Assembly: GCF_017939745.1 (NCBI RefSeq)
Contig: NZ_JAGKQQ010000001.1
Location: forward strand, 5,952,001-6,016,000
Origin: Gemmata palustris
Lineage (GTDB): Bacteria > Planctomycetota > Planctomycetia > Gemmatales > Gemmataceae
DNA length: 64,000 nt
Reading direction: 5' to 3'
Position numbers and translations under genes: made by a program
Shown here: positions 43,020 through 52,783 of the stretch, in pieces
Layout of the letters: every line of letters starts with the position of its first letter
Numbering within the stretch: position 1 is the first letter of the stretch
The notes under the pieces: generated by a model
What the model was told of the DNA's origin: nothing
Seen by the model: only the letters and a program-made list of their open reading frames with translations
The model's database searches: none

Positions 43020-44606
43020 TCACTCCGCCGCGAGGTGCGCGCCCTTTTCGGCGACCGACCGGCGCATCAACAGCGCGAGGAGGATCAGCCCGACGGCAAG
43101 CACGGCGAACACCCAAAAGACGTCGAAGTACGCCAGCGATAGCGCCTGTTGTTGGCGCAAATTGTCGAGGACCTGGGCGCTCATGGCTTTCGTCGCAACC
43201 GGATCGCCGGTGAGCGGGGAGAGGGTCGCTTGAATCCCGGCAAGGTATTCCTGTAGCGTCGGGTTCAGTGGGTCCAAATACTCATTCAACCGCAGCAAGT
43301 GGAACTGTTCCCGCCGCTCCCGAATCGTTTGCGCGACCGAGGTGCCGACGCTCCCGCCCTCGTTGCGGAGCAGGCTGAACAACCCGACCGCGGCCCCGCG
43401 CAGGTGGAGCGGGACCTTCTGGTACACGGCCACGTTCAGTGGGGTAATCAGTAGCGAAAGCCCCGCGATCGTCACCACACGCGGCCACACGACGTCCCAC
43501 GGGCCGATGTCCAAATTCATCTGACTCAGCCAGTAATTCCCGATCGCCATGAGTGCTAGACCGGCTACCACGAGCCACCGCGCGTCAACGCCCCAACCCA
43601 GGAGGAACGCCACGATCGGCAGGAGCAGTACCGCGCAGATCCCCGCGGGCGACAGCACCAACCCGGAGTGCGTGGCGTCGTACCCGAATAGCGTTTGGAG
43701 CATTCCGGGGAGCGAAACCGTTTGGCCGTACAGAACGGCAAACGCGCACGCGATCGCGATCGCCCCGACCGCAAAATTGCGATCGGCGAGCGGCCGGAAG
43801 TCCACGAGCGGCGCCGGGCGCCGGAGTTCCCAGACGACCAACCCCACGAGGCACGCGACGAACAGGGCCGACAGCGTCTGGACGCGGTAGAACGGGTCAC
43901 CGAACCAGTCCCACTCCTGCCCCTTGCTCAGCACCACTTCCCAGGTCACCATCACGATCACCAACAGCCCCAGTCCGATCGTGTCGAACCCGATCGGGCT
44001 GTTCCGCCCCGCGGCCCGCGCCGCCACCAGGTACGGCGGGTCTTCGATCAGTGCGTAACACGCGGCCAGGGCGAGTAATCCGATCGGGACGTTGATGAAG
44101 AAGATCCAGCGCCAGGAGTAGTTATCGGTGATGTACCCCCCGAGCGTCGGGCCGATGACGGGCGCGACCAGCGCGGCCAGCGCGAACACAGTCAGTCCCT
44201 GCCCCTGTTTTTCTTTGGGGAACGTGTCGAGCAGGATGCCCTGCGTACACGGTTGAAGCCCGCCGCCGAACAGCCCCTGGAGGACGCGGAACAATATCAG
44301 TTGATCGAGGCTCGTTGCCAACCCGCACAACAGGGAGCTAAACGTGAACCCCGCGACCGAGAAGAGGAAATAGTTCCGGCGCCCGAGCCGCGTGAGGAGC
44401 CACCCGGACATCGGGAGCACGATCGCGTTCGCGGCGAGATAACTGGTAATCACCCATTCGCTATCGACTTCGGCGGCCGAGAGGCTCCCGGCCATGTACC
44501 GCAGCGCGACGTTGGCGATGGTGGTGTCCAGAACCTCCATGAAGGTCGGGATCACAACGGCGACCGCGATCAACCAGTGATTGGGACTCCGCGCGGGGCC
44601 ACTCAT
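43020..44606 (-). CDS. emrB: EmrB/QacA-type MFS drug transporter (DHA2, 14 TM)
   Basis: A 528-residue proton-driven drug exporter of the DHA2 family with about 14 membrane segments. Family motifs include the N-terminal LDTTIANVALRYMAGSLSA, then EWVITSYLAANAIVLPMSGW (motif D1/A region) and GPTLGGYITDNYSWRWIFFI (motif C) followed by NVPIGLLA. The start codon overlaps the stop of the upstream membrane fusion protein (ATGA at 44606-44603), so the two are translationally coupled as in EmrAB pumps. An outer membrane channel (TolC) would complete the system and is not encoded here. Substrates cannot be told from sequence. Confidence 0.94.
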   Translation of the reverse strand: MSGPARSPNHWLIAVAVVIPTFMEVLDTTIANVALRYMAGSLSAAEVDSEWVITSYLAANAIVLPMSGWLLTRLGRRNYFLFSVAGFTFSSLLCGLATSLDQLILFRVLQGLFGGGLQPCTQGILLDTFPKEKQGQGLTVFALAALVAPVIGPTLGGYITDNYSWRWIFFINVPIGLLALAACYALIEDPPYLVAARAAGRNSPIGFDTIGLGLLVIVMVTWEVVLSKGQEWDWFGDPFYRVQTLSALFVACLVGLVVWELRRPAPLVDFRPLADRNFAVGAIAIACAFAVLYGQTVSLPGMLQTLFGYDATHSGLVLSPAGICAVLLLPIVAFLLGWGVDARWLVVAGLALMAIGNYWLSQMNLDIGPWDVVWPRVVTIAGLSLLITPLNVAVYQKVPLHLRGAAVGLFSLLRNEGGSVGTSVAQTIRERREQFHLLRLNEYLDPLNPTLQEYLAGIQATLSPLTGDPVATKAMSAQVLDNLRQQQALSLAYFDVFWVFAVLAVGLILLALLMRRSVAEKGAHLAAE

Positions 44607-46063
44607 GGCTTACCCCCGGTCGGTGCGGTCGGCGCGCCCGGACGGGCGAAATCCTGGAGCCTGCGCCCGGCGTTCGGTCCCGTCGGGGCTTCTTTGAAGT
44701 ACACGTAGGGCGTCACCGATAGCCCCGCGTACAGCGTGTCGGCTTCGGGGTCGTAGTCTTCCAATTCGACCCGGACCGGGAGCCGCTGAACGACTTTGAC
44801 GAAGTTCCCGGTCGCGTTCTGCGCGGGGAGAAGGGCCAGCGTCGAACCGGTCCCGTGAGTGAACCCGGTGATGCGCCCGTGGAACACGTGACGGTTCCCG
44901 TATATGTCCGCGAAGACTTCCACCCGCTGACCGATCTTGAGTTGAGTGAGTTGCGTTTCCTTGAAGTTGGCGTCGATCCAGATTTCGGTCAAAGATCGGA
45001 CCGCCATCACCTGCTGACCGGCTTGCACGTTGTTGCCGGGGTTCACGTTTCGGCGCGTCACCACGCCGTCGATCTCGGCCACCACTCGGCAATAACGCAG
45101 GTTGAGTTCGGCCTGATCGAGATCACGGCGCGCCTGGAGCAATTTGGCTTCCGACTGCTTCACCGCGGGGGCTTCCGGGACCAGCGCCGTGAAGATACGG
45201 TCCACGTCTCGCTGCGCGTCGCGTGCGCGGAACTCGTCGAGCACCTGCTTTGGGGTAGCTTCGGACTTGGAGAGCGGTAACCCCACCTGAGCGGCGATGC
45301 GGATCAAATCCGCGACCGCCTGGCGCACGGTCGAGAACGTCTGGTTCAGGTCGACCGGGACGTCAGTGAGTGCTCCCTTCGCGGGTTGCGGTTCGAGGCC
45401 GAGAGTCACGCGGGCCTCGTACACCTCCTGGGTCGCTTGCTTGACTTGTGCCTCCGCGACGCCGAAGGACTCGACAGCGGCGTCGTACTCCTGCTTGCTC
45501 CCGGCCCCCTTATCGAATGTCTCTTTGACCCGCGCGAGGTCGGACTTCGCGCGCACCTGGATCGCCTCTTTACTGCGGAGCGCTGACACGCGGGCGTTCA
45601 GAAGGGCAATTTGGTTGTCAACCTGCTCCATTGTTGTCTGGAGCTTCCACCGCTGGCTCCGGAGCTGCGCGAGCATCCCGCGGACTTCGGACTCCGATGC
45701 CCGCTTGTCCGCTTCCGCCGCGGTGAGAGCCGCGCGCTTAATGTTGACCTGAACCTGATACGGTTCGGGGTCCAGTTCGATCAGCAGGTCACCCGCCTTG
45801 ACGCGCGCGTTGTCGTCCACGAGCACCCGCTGAACCTGGCCCGACACCCGCGGCGCCACGAACGTGACGTGCCCGTTCACATACGCATCGTCGGTCGAAA
45901 CCGTGTTCAGCGCCGTTTCGATTGTGGGAACGGCGAACACCGCCCCCGCTACCAACACGACCAGAACCATGGCCCCGATGATCCATCGCTTTCCGTGGCG
46001 CGGGGGCGCGGGAGCCTTCTGCGTGCCCGGTTGTTCCGGTGCGGGACTCGCACTCGTGCTCAT
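44603..46063 (-). CDS. emrA: EmrA/HlyD-type membrane fusion protein
   Basis: A 486-residue periplasmic adaptor. A Pro-rich cytoplasmic N-terminus is followed by one membrane helix (about 26-46, WIIGAMVLVVLVAGAVFAV), the first lipoyl half and HlyD barrel (STDDAYVNGHVTFVAPRVSG), a long coiled-coil hairpin (about 105-330) and the second lipoyl half (DGVVTRRNVNPGNNVQAGQQ). Length is above the usual 390 because of an extended hairpin, which may reflect a longer span to the outer membrane partner. Start 46063 follows GAGGACCCC; the frame is open to 46231. Coupled to emrB by an ATGA overlap. Confidence 0.93.
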   Translation of the reverse strand: MSTSASPAPEQPGTQKAPAPPRHGKRWIIGAMVLVVLVAGAVFAVPTIETALNTVSTDDAYVNGHVTFVAPRVSGQVQRVLVDDNARVKAGDLLIELDPEPYQVQVNIKRAALTAAEADKRASESEVRGMLAQLRSQRWKLQTTMEQVDNQIALLNARVSALRSKEAIQVRAKSDLARVKETFDKGAGSKQEYDAAVESFGVAEAQVKQATQEVYEARVTLGLEPQPAKGALTDVPVDLNQTFSTVRQAVADLIRIAAQVGLPLSKSEATPKQVLDEFRARDAQRDVDRIFTALVPEAPAVKQSEAKLLQARRDLDQAELNLRYCRVVAEIDGVVTRRNVNPGNNVQAGQQVMAVRSLTEIWIDANFKETQLTQLKIGQRVEVFADIYGNRHVFHGRITGFTHGTGSTLALLPAQNATGNFVKVVQRLPVRVELEDYDPEADTLYAGLSVTPYVYFKEAPTGPNAGRRLQDFARPGAPTAPTGGKP

Positions 46064-46379
46064 GGGGTCCTCATGTGTGTGGGCCAATCGCAGCGTTGGG
46101 AACGTCCGTACCTGCCATCGGTTTTGACGCCGTATTGCAACTCGTGCGCCGACCGCCATCAGAATTTTTTCGGATCGACGCGGGTAACTTACCCGGGCGG
46201 CACGATCCCGACACCTGGGTTCGTGGGGCACGGGCGCAGTGCGAGTAGTTCCAACGCGGCCCGCTTATCTAAGCGTGGGAGCAATACAGGGCAAAATACT
46301 GGGACGGGTTCGGCCCCCGTGGGACACTAGATATCGGGTGGGTCGTTCCGCCGAAGATCGGCACGGGAGAACGCGAATC
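46064..46379. other. 316-base divergent promoter region
   Basis: No gene is convincing. It must hold promoters for the emrA-emrB-osmC unit (leftward) and the second ECF sigma fusion (rightward). A plausible ribosome binding site GGGAGA (about 46364) precedes the sigma gene. No regulator for the pump is adjacent apart from that sigma factor. Confidence 0.5.
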
Positions 46380-48866
46380 ATGGCACATCCGCGATTGGCA
46401 ACGGCCATTGATTTGCTGACCCGGTCGGGTGCCCAAAGCCTTTCCGTCGTTCCCGACGAGCAACTCGTGCAGCGCTTCGCCGGCGTTCGAGATGAAAGCG
46501 CGTTCGCGGAACTCGTCCGGCGGCACGGCCCGATGGTTTTCGGGGTGTGTCGCCGAATCCTGACCGCGGGACCGGACGCCGAAGATGCGTTCCAAGCGAC
46601 GTTTTTGTTTCTGGCGCTGAAGGCGGGGAGCATTCGCAACACCGCGTCTGTGGCCAGTTGGCTCCACGGGGTCGCGCGCCGGGCCGCACTGAACGCCCGG
46701 AAGAGCCGCCTGCGGCGCACCAAGCACGAACAAATTGCTGTCGGAGTCGGCCCGCGCGAATCAATAGAAGCGCCTCTATCTACTGCATCTCTGGCGGAAC
46801 TCCGAGGCGCGCTCGACGAAGAGCTTGCGCGCGTACCGGAACCGTTCCGCGGCACCTTCGTGCTGTGCTGTCTCGAAGGCCGGACGCGCCCGGAAGCTGC
46901 GGTCGAACTGTCGTGTACCGAAGGCACAGTGTCCAGCCGATTGGCCCGGGCGCGCCGAATCCTTCAAGAGCGACTCACCCGCCGCGGGATCGTGCCCGCG
47001 GCCGTACTCACGACCGGTGCCCTGTTCGAGACCGCCGTGCCGCCTGCCCTGGGAGCATCGACTGTTCGGATCGCCGGTTTACTTGTGACCGCGGGTACGA
47101 GCACGGATGTCATTCCGCCCGCAGTTGCCGCCTTGATTGAGGGAGTTACCACGATGTCTGTCAAGAAAGTGACCGCGCTCGCCGGGTTGGTTCTGACCGT
47201 GGCTCTGGCCGCGGGCGGAATCGGGTTGTCCGCCGGCTCCTTCCAGGACCGTGACCACGGCGCGCTCCCTGAAGCACCCGCTCGATCCAAAGTGGAACCA
47301 CCGGGTGACAAAGAAAAGAAAGCCCCGGCTCCCTCCGAGTACGCGCTCAAAGAGGGCGCGGTGCTGAAACTCGTTCGCGCGCCGTTCCCGGAGGAACGCG
47401 ACCGGTTGTACACGAAGTTCGAGGCGGTGAAAGGGATTCAACCCCCTCCCCCGTCCGAAACGCGCCTGATGGCGGTCTACACGAACGGAGGTACGCCCGT
47501 ATCGGCGAACGCATTCACCGACCGCCAATCGTCCGGCGCAGCGCTCGCGCTCTTCCTCGAATACCCGTTGCGCGTCGACATGGCGAACGTGCTGGACCGG
47601 GACCACCTGCTGGAGTCCGTGGTACTCGATGCGGACGTCGTGCTTCAGAAAAACGCGGCACTCGACAAGCTGATCCCGGCACTTCGCGACGAATTGAAAG
47701 CGAAATACGGCACCGACCTGCGTTTAGAGTTCGCGGAAGTCGAAACCGAAGTGGTGCGGATCAGCGGGAAGCACACGCTGGTGTCCCCGGCCGCCGACCC
47801 GACCCGACCTCACGACGACGCAGCAGTCGTGCATTTCTACGCGAAGGCCCGCGAGGAACACGCGGGCGGCTTCTACACCGATACCAAACGATTACCCTCG
47901 CAACTGGCACAGTTTCTGGGGCTACCGGTCATCGACGAGTCGAACCTGAAATCCGCTTCGGTGTGGGTCACAATTCGGCACCACCTTCGTTACCCGATTA
48001 CGCCCAAAACGCGGGCTGAAGACGCCGCCCCCGCACAAGTCCTGAAGAACGTGGCCGACCAGACCGGGCTGACGCTCAAACTCGAAAAGCGGAAGGTCCG
48101 GGTGCTCGTGGTCGAGAAGCAAAAGAAAGTTGCTGACCCGCCGAAGAAACTCGGCCGGGTACCCGACCCGGAACCCAACTTACAGGCCGAACTCGCGCGG
48201 TGGGACACGGCGTTCCGGCACGGGTCCGAGGAAAAGTTCGCCGAACTGGAGCGGACCGCGGACGAGTGGGCAAAGAAGTACCCCGGACAGGACGACCGCG
48301 GATACATCTACTTCCAGGTGGCCCACATCGCAGCACAAAGTCGGATCGACAAACAAATCGCGCGGGTCCGCGAATACGGCCGCAAAGTGCTCGAACAGAG
48401 CCGCGATCCCGTCGCACGCGGCACCATGTACAGCTACCTCGCCAGCGCCGCGGAGTGTGACAACACGCTCAAGACGTTCGAGGAGCGCCGGCGGCTCGCT
48501 GCGGACGTACTGCTCACCGGGTTCGCCGAAGCACTCGCTCAAGAGTTGCCGGCCGAGGCCCCGGAACTACCCGCTGTGAACCGAATTGGCGGCGAACTTG
48601 AAAACGATCCGGTCGAAGCGGCTCGGATACGTACTCAACAAGCGGTCCAAATGGAAGCACGCCGGGAGGCGAAATTTGTCCGCGATCTGGTCCAGCGGCG
48701 CAACACACTCGTGCTGCAACTGCGGGGGCTGTACCGACCGGCGGCGAACGCTCACGGCCGAAGCGAAGAGGGGCTGAAAGAGTTGCGCAAGCTCGCCGCG
48801 GCAAAGCTGAGTACCGCCGCGACCGACGCTCTTCTCACCGAGGTCACGAAGGCTCCGCGCCCCTAG
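46380..48866 (+). CDS. ECF sigma factor fused to a transmembrane segment and DUF3738-like region
   Basis: An 828-residue fusion. Residues 25-110 are sigma region 2 (ESAFAELVRRHGPMVFGVCR, DAEDAFQATFLFLALKAG, SWLHGVARRAALNARKSR); 145-200 are region 4 (VPEPFRGTFVLCCLEGRTRP, then AAVELSCTEGTVSSRLARAR). A membrane helix follows (about 263-285, TALAGLVLTVALAAGGIGLS). The extracytoplasmic part holds a region similar to DUF3738 (QFLGLPVIDESNLKSASVWV through LKNVADQTGLTLKLEKRKVR and VLVVEKQKK) and a helical C-terminal region. Start ATG 46380 follows GGGAGA; the frame is open to 46239. Divergent from the efflux genes. Confidence 0.9.
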   Translation: MAHPRLATAIDLLTRSGAQSLSVVPDEQLVQRFAGVRDESAFAELVRRHGPMVFGVCRRILTAGPDAEDAFQATFLFLALKAGSIRNTASVASWLHGVARRAALNARKSRLRRTKHEQIAVGVGPRESIEAPLSTASLAELRGALDEELARVPEPFRGTFVLCCLEGRTRPEAAVELSCTEGTVSSRLARARRILQERLTRRGIVPAAVLTTGALFETAVPPALGASTVRIAGLLVTAGTSTDVIPPAVAALIEGVTTMSVKKVTALAGLVLTVALAAGGIGLSAGSFQDRDHGALPEAPARSKVEPPGDKEKKAPAPSEYALKEGAVLKLVRAPFPEERDRLYTKFEAVKGIQPPPPSETRLMAVYTNGGTPVSANAFTDRQSSGAALALFLEYPLRVDMANVLDRDHLLESVVLDADVVLQKNAALDKLIPALRDELKAKYGTDLRLEFAEVETEVVRISGKHTLVSPAADPTRPHDDAAVVHFYAKAREEHAGGFYTDTKRLPSQLAQFLGLPVIDESNLKSASVWVTIRHHLRYPITPKTRAEDAAPAQVLKNVADQTGLTLKLEKRKVRVLVVEKQKKVADPPKKLGRVPDPEPNLQAELARWDTAFRHGSEEKFAELERTADEWAKKYPGQDDRGYIYFQVAHIAAQSRIDKQIARVREYGRKVLEQSRDPVARGTMYSYLASAAECDNTLKTFEERRRLAADVLLTGFAEALAQELPAEAPELPAVNRIGGELENDPVEAARIRTQQAVQMEARREAKFVRDLVQRRNTLVLQLRGLYRPAANAHGRSEEGLKELRKLAAAKLSTAATDALLTEVTKAPRP

Positions 48867-48874
48867 AGCGCGAC

Positions 48875-48927
48875 GATTGTGGTGAAGTTTCGTCCCGCCG
48901 CGCAAGCGCGAAGCTTCGCCACAAATC
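48875..48927. repeat. Hairpin after the second sigma fusion gene
   Basis: Arms 48875-48892 and 48909-48927 pair through about 18 positions with several G-U pairs (GATTGTGGTGAAGTTTCG with CGAAGCTTCGCCACAAATC). It may end the sigma factor transcript; no T-run follows. Confidence 0.55.
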
Positions 48928-49019
48928 TGATCGCAGCACCTTGCACGGCTCCCGCACATCGCACAAAATCTGACCAGCGAGTGTCCGACCATTAGCCCTT
49001 CCTGGTCAGGAGTACGCCC

Positions 49020-51131
49020 GTGCCACACGTCAACTTCGGAACGAAGAACGAAGCCGGTTTCGACCTCGTCGAAAGCCCCGATCTGATCGCCGTGCGCACG
49101 CGGAGCCGGCGCTCGGTGACGGGCGTCGGGCCGGTTCCCCTCCCCGCGACCGCGGAAGTGGCCGACGGGACACTCGTCACGAGCTTCCCGGACGCGGGGG
49201 TCGAGGTGTACCGCGTGCCGACCCGCGCGCGCTCCGTGGACGAGCGGAAGCGCACGCTGCGCGCCGCCCCGGACGTTCAGTTCGCCGGCTCCGTGCTGGT
49301 CCATCCGGATACCGGTGAACCGGTGCTGTACACCGAGAACCTCTATATCCGGTTCCGCGAGGACGTGGACCCGGACGACTGCGAGGCCATAATCCGCAGC
49401 GCCGGGTTGACCGTGAAGGAGCAACTCGACTTCGCCACGAATGCGTACTCCGTCGCCGCGCCCGAGGGGACCGGTCAAAAAGTGTTCGAGATCGCCCAAA
49501 CCCTTCTCAACCGGCCCGACGTGATCTACTGTCACCCGGAACTGATCCAGCGCCGCCGGCGCAAACAGATCTTCCCGCAACAGTGGCACCTGAAGGCAAC
49601 CACGGTGGACAGCGTCGCGGTCAACGCCCACGCCAACGTCGAAGCCGCGCACGCCATTACCCGCGGGGCCGGCGTCACGATCGCGGTGATCGACGACGGG
49701 GTGGACATCGACCACCCGGAATTCGCGGGAACGGGGAAGATCGTGGCCCCGCGCGACGCGACGCTCGAAACGAGCGACCCGCGCCCGAAGGACACCATCC
49801 CCAGCCGGTCGCGCGGCGACAACCACGGGACCGCGTGCGCGGGGGTGGCAACGGCCAACGGTACTGAGGGCGCGTCGGGGGTCGCGCCGCAAGCCCGGCT
49901 CATGCCGATCCGGTTGGCCGACGGGTTGGGATCAATGCGCGAGGCCAAAGCGTTCCGCTGGGCCGCGGACAACGGGGCCGACGTAATTTCGTGCAGTTGG
50001 GGACCGGAAGACGGCGAGTGGTTTAACGCCGCCGATCCGCTTCACACCACCCCGTTCCGACTGCCGGCGAGTTCAAAGGACGCCATCGACTACGCCGTAA
50101 CAAATGGGCGCGGGGGGCGGGGGTGCGTGGTCCTGTTCGCCGCGGGCAACGGCAACGAATCGGTGGACATTGATGGGTACGCCAGTTACGAGAACGTGAT
50201 CGCGGTCGCCGCGTGCAACGACCGGTCGAAGCGGAGCGTGTACAGCGACTTCGGCACGGCCGTTTGGTGCGCGTTCCCGAGCAGCGACTTCGGCCACCAG
50301 CCGTTCTCGCACCCGGACCCACTGACGACGGGCATCTGGACCACCGACCGGGTCGGTCGGTTCGGGTACAACCCCGGCAACACTCAGTTCGGCGACGCGG
50401 CGGGGAGATTCGCCAACGATTTCGGCGGCACGTCCAGTTCGTGCCCCGGTGCCGCGGGCGTGGCCGCGCTGGTGCTCGCTGCCAACCCGGAACTGCGGTG
50501 GAACGAGGTAAAGGAACTGTTCAGCCGCGCGTGCGACAAGATCGACCCGGCCGGAGGGAACTACGACGCGAACGGGCACAGCGACTTCTACGGGTACGGT
50601 CGGCTCAACGCGGAAACGGCCGTCCGCCTCGCCCGTGAAAACATCGGCCGGGTCGTGATCCTGAACATGCTCCTCAACGAGCCGATCCCGGACCTGGGCA
50701 CCGTCGAGGGGAGCGTGACCGCGGGCGAAACGGCGCTCGCGGAAAAGGTCGCGGTTTCCGTGCGGCTCCGGCACACGTACATCGGGGATCTGGTCGTCAC
50801 CGTCGTACCGCCACCCGCGAGCGATCTGGCACCCGTCGTGTTGCACAACCGCGCCGGGGGATCGCGTGACGACATCGACATGCTGTACGACGAGTCGAAC
50901 ACCCCCGCGCTGCGCGCGTACCGCGGGGCGAAGTGTAACGGAAAATGGACGGTGCGCGTCGAGGACCGGGCCGCTCAGGACTCCGGCACTCTCGAACAAA
51001 TTGGGGTGCAACTGTTCCTACCACCCGCGCGCTCCGCCCCGCACTCGGTCAGCACGCCCCGAGCCGGCGAAGCCAAGCCGCACAAGAACGGCAAACCGGG
51101 CACGCGGAAAGTGATCAAAGGGAAGAAGTAG
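49020..51131 (+). CDS. Subtilisin-like serine protease with proprotein-convertase P-domain
   Basis: A 703-residue S8 protease. An N-terminal region of about 190 residues (possible prodomain or regulatory part) is followed by the catalytic domain: Asp225 in AVIDDGVDIDHPE, His269 in DNHGTACAGVA, Ser472 in FGGTSSSCPGAAG, and the oxyanion Asn in FAAGNGNE. A C-terminal P-domain (about 545-670, MLLNEPIPDLGTVEGSV, LRHTYIGDLVVTVVPP) as in kexin/furin is followed by a basic tail. Unlike those secreted enzymes there is no visible signal peptide (start MPHVNFGTKNEAG), so it may act inside the cell or leave by another route. GTG 49020 follows CAGGAGTACGCCC. Confidence 0.93.
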   Translation: MPHVNFGTKNEAGFDLVESPDLIAVRTRSRRSVTGVGPVPLPATAEVADGTLVTSFPDAGVEVYRVPTRARSVDERKRTLRAAPDVQFAGSVLVHPDTGEPVLYTENLYIRFREDVDPDDCEAIIRSAGLTVKEQLDFATNAYSVAAPEGTGQKVFEIAQTLLNRPDVIYCHPELIQRRRRKQIFPQQWHLKATTVDSVAVNAHANVEAAHAITRGAGVTIAVIDDGVDIDHPEFAGTGKIVAPRDATLETSDPRPKDTIPSRSRGDNHGTACAGVATANGTEGASGVAPQARLMPIRLADGLGSMREAKAFRWAADNGADVISCSWGPEDGEWFNAADPLHTTPFRLPASSKDAIDYAVTNGRGGRGCVVLFAAGNGNESVDIDGYASYENVIAVAACNDRSKRSVYSDFGTAVWCAFPSSDFGHQPFSHPDPLTTGIWTTDRVGRFGYNPGNTQFGDAAGRFANDFGGTSSSCPGAAGVAALVLAANPELRWNEVKELFSRACDKIDPAGGNYDANGHSDFYGYGRLNAETAVRLARENIGRVVILNMLLNEPIPDLGTVEGSVTAGETALAEKVAVSVRLRHTYIGDLVVTVVPPPASDLAPVVLHNRAGGSRDDIDMLYDESNTPALRAYRGAKCNGKWTVRVEDRAAQDSGTLEQIGVQLFLPPARSAPHSVSTPRAGEAKPHKNGKPGTRKVIKGKK

Positions 51132-51555
51132 CGGACCGGGTTCGTGCGTTTTACGGCAGCCCTGTGCCCAAAGGGTACGGGGCTGCCCCGACCGTCGTGC
51201 TTCCCGCTGAAGTTTCGTGTCGCCCACCCGGGCCGGCGCTACCACACGTTCGCATTGTCGAGTTGCCGAGTCACGGATCGGAGTGTTGACCCGGGGGCGC
51301 AGTGTTCCAGAGCCGCCTCTCGATATTCCCTTGTGAATCACGCATTTGCGCCCTTGAGAATTCGTACTCAGCCCGTGCTTTTTTGCCTTGCAATGCGCTG
51401 AGTGACACATATCATCACCCTCGAAGTGTTGAGATTAAATCTCAACAACTTGCTACGAGATTGCTCCGCACCCGCAGCTACGCTCCACACGAGCAAGCCA
51501 CGTTCGCAACGCATCTCCTGGTCCGATAACCGATCCCCTACCGGAGAGTGTTGCC
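51132..51555. other. 424-base gap with hairpins upstream of a DUF1559 gene
   Basis: A near-perfect 15-bp hairpin (51155-51187; GGCAGCCCTGTGCCC with GGGTACGGGGCTGCC) follows the protease gene and probably ends its transcript. A small perfect palindrome GTTGAGAT-TAA-ATCTCAAC lies at 51428-51446, 110 bases before the DUF1559 gene, and could be an operator or a transcript hairpin. The region 51380-51460 is AT-richer and likely contains the promoter. No gene is seen. Confidence 0.55.
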
Positions 51556-52557
51556 ATGCGCCGAACATCGGCCCCGCCCCGTCGCGCCTTTACACTGATC
51601 GAACTGCTCGTCGTGATCGCCATTATTGCGATCCTCATTGGACTAATCCTGCCCGCGGTCCAGAAGGTCCGCGACGCCGCGGCGCGGATGAAGTGTCAGA
51701 ACAACCTGAAGCAACTCGGTGTCGCGCTCCACAACTTCCACGACCAACAGGGCGCGCTGCCCCACTTCCGCAAGTTCAGCCCGGCCCCGGCCACGGCCGG
51801 CGGGTGCCCGGCCGGGCGGAACCCGTTCATGCTTTTGCTGCCGTACATCGAGCAGCCGAACTACGAGACCAACACGGAGATCCGCACGAAATCGATCGCG
51901 ATGTACCTCTGCCCGTCCGACACGCCCCCGGCCGGGGCCGCGGCGACGTACCTGTCGTATGGCATCAATTCGGGTTCGATTAACTACGGGTGGGCCTGGA
52001 ACTGTGCCGGGACCGACCCGGCCGCGTACTACTGCGTGTACTACCCGAAGGACAGGCTGTATTTTGACGGGATCTTCGATTTCTCGGCGTCGTGCGGCTA
52101 CCGCAGTGGCGGTCAGGTAATCAGTCTGTCGAGTATCACAGACGGCACGTCAAACACCCTAGCGTTTGGCGAAAAGTGGGGCATCGTTCGCGACGAGACT
52201 ACGGGCGCGCCCACCGCGCACATTTACCCGCCCACGTGGACCGACACCTACGCGACGTTGGCGACCCTGGCGGGCAACAAGCTGAACACACACGTTACCA
52301 ACGGCACCGGGGTGTTCTGGGGGAGCTACTTCCACGCCTTCCGCTCCGGGCACACCGGCGGGTGCAATTTCACGCTCGCGGACGGGTCGGTGCGGTTCAT
52401 CACAGATCGGATTAACGCCGATGCCTCCCCCGGGCACCAGTACCCGGCCGGGACCGCGGCCCCGAGTCGGGGGCCGGTGAACGTCAATGCGTCCGGGGCG
52501 ACGTTCCGCGCGCTGGCCACACGCGACGGCGGGGAGGTGGTCAGTGGAAACTACTAA
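51556..52557 (+). CDS. DUF1559 domain protein with prepilin-type N-terminus
   Basis: A 333-residue DUF1559 protein. Leader [11 protein letters not shown] is cut before FTLIE (Glu5) and the helix [19 protein letters not shown] is followed by the family start [20 protein letters not shown]. Middle motifs [16 protein letters not shown] and [19 protein letters not shown] are typical, and the C-terminal [20 protein letters not shown] is the classic DUF1559 end. It resembles the copy at 38180 in layout. Cysteines in the middle ([17 protein letters not shown]) may be disulphide bonded. The next small gene overlaps its last 14 bases, so they are co-expressed. Probably a pilin-like surface protein; role unproven. 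Confidence 0.95.
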   Translation: MRRTSAPPRRAFTLIELLVVIAIIAILIGLILPAVQKVRDAAARMKCQNNLKQLGVALHNFHDQQGALPHFRKFSPAPATAGGCPAGRNPFMLLLPYIEQPNYETNTEIRTKSIAMYLCPSDTPPAGAAATYLSYGINSGSINYGWAWNCAGTDPAAYYCVYYPKDRLYFDGIFDFSASCGYRSGGQVISLSSITDGTSNTLAFGEKWGIVRDETTGAPTAHIYPPTWTDTYATLATLAGNKLNTHVTNGTGVFWGSYFHAFRSGHTGGCNFTLADGSVRFITDRINADASPGHQYPAGTAAPSRGPVNVNASGATFRALATRDGGEVVSGNY

Positions 52558-52774
52558 CCCTTGGTCGTTGGGGCGGCGAAGTGCGGTCGGGGCGATCCTG
52601 ATCGCGGGCGCCTTCTCTGCTTGGTGGACGGTGAACAACGTTATGGGAGAAACGCAACCACCGGCAGCGCCCCCCGAGAAGTTCATGGAAACTTTCAAGT
52701 CGGCCGACGAGATCGACCGCGCGAACTGGGATCGCATGTGGAAAGATGCGGGTAAGAAGCCGCCGCCGCGGTAG
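52544..52774 (+). CDS. Small membrane protein overlapping the DUF1559 gene
   Basis: A 76-residue protein from GTG 52544, six bases after GGGGAGG, overlapping the DUF1559 stop by 14 bases. One membrane segment ([20 protein letters not shown], about residues 12-31) is followed by a soluble tail of 45 residues ([20 protein letters not shown]). Overlap, ribosome binding site and the coherent membrane protein support a real gene translated together with the DUF1559 protein. No family recognised. Confidence 0.6.
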   Translation: METTNPWSLGRRSAVGAILIAGAFSAWWTVNNVMGETQPPAAPPEKFMETFKSADEIDRANWDRMWKDAGKKPPPR

Positions 52775-52783
52775 AGAGTTTGG

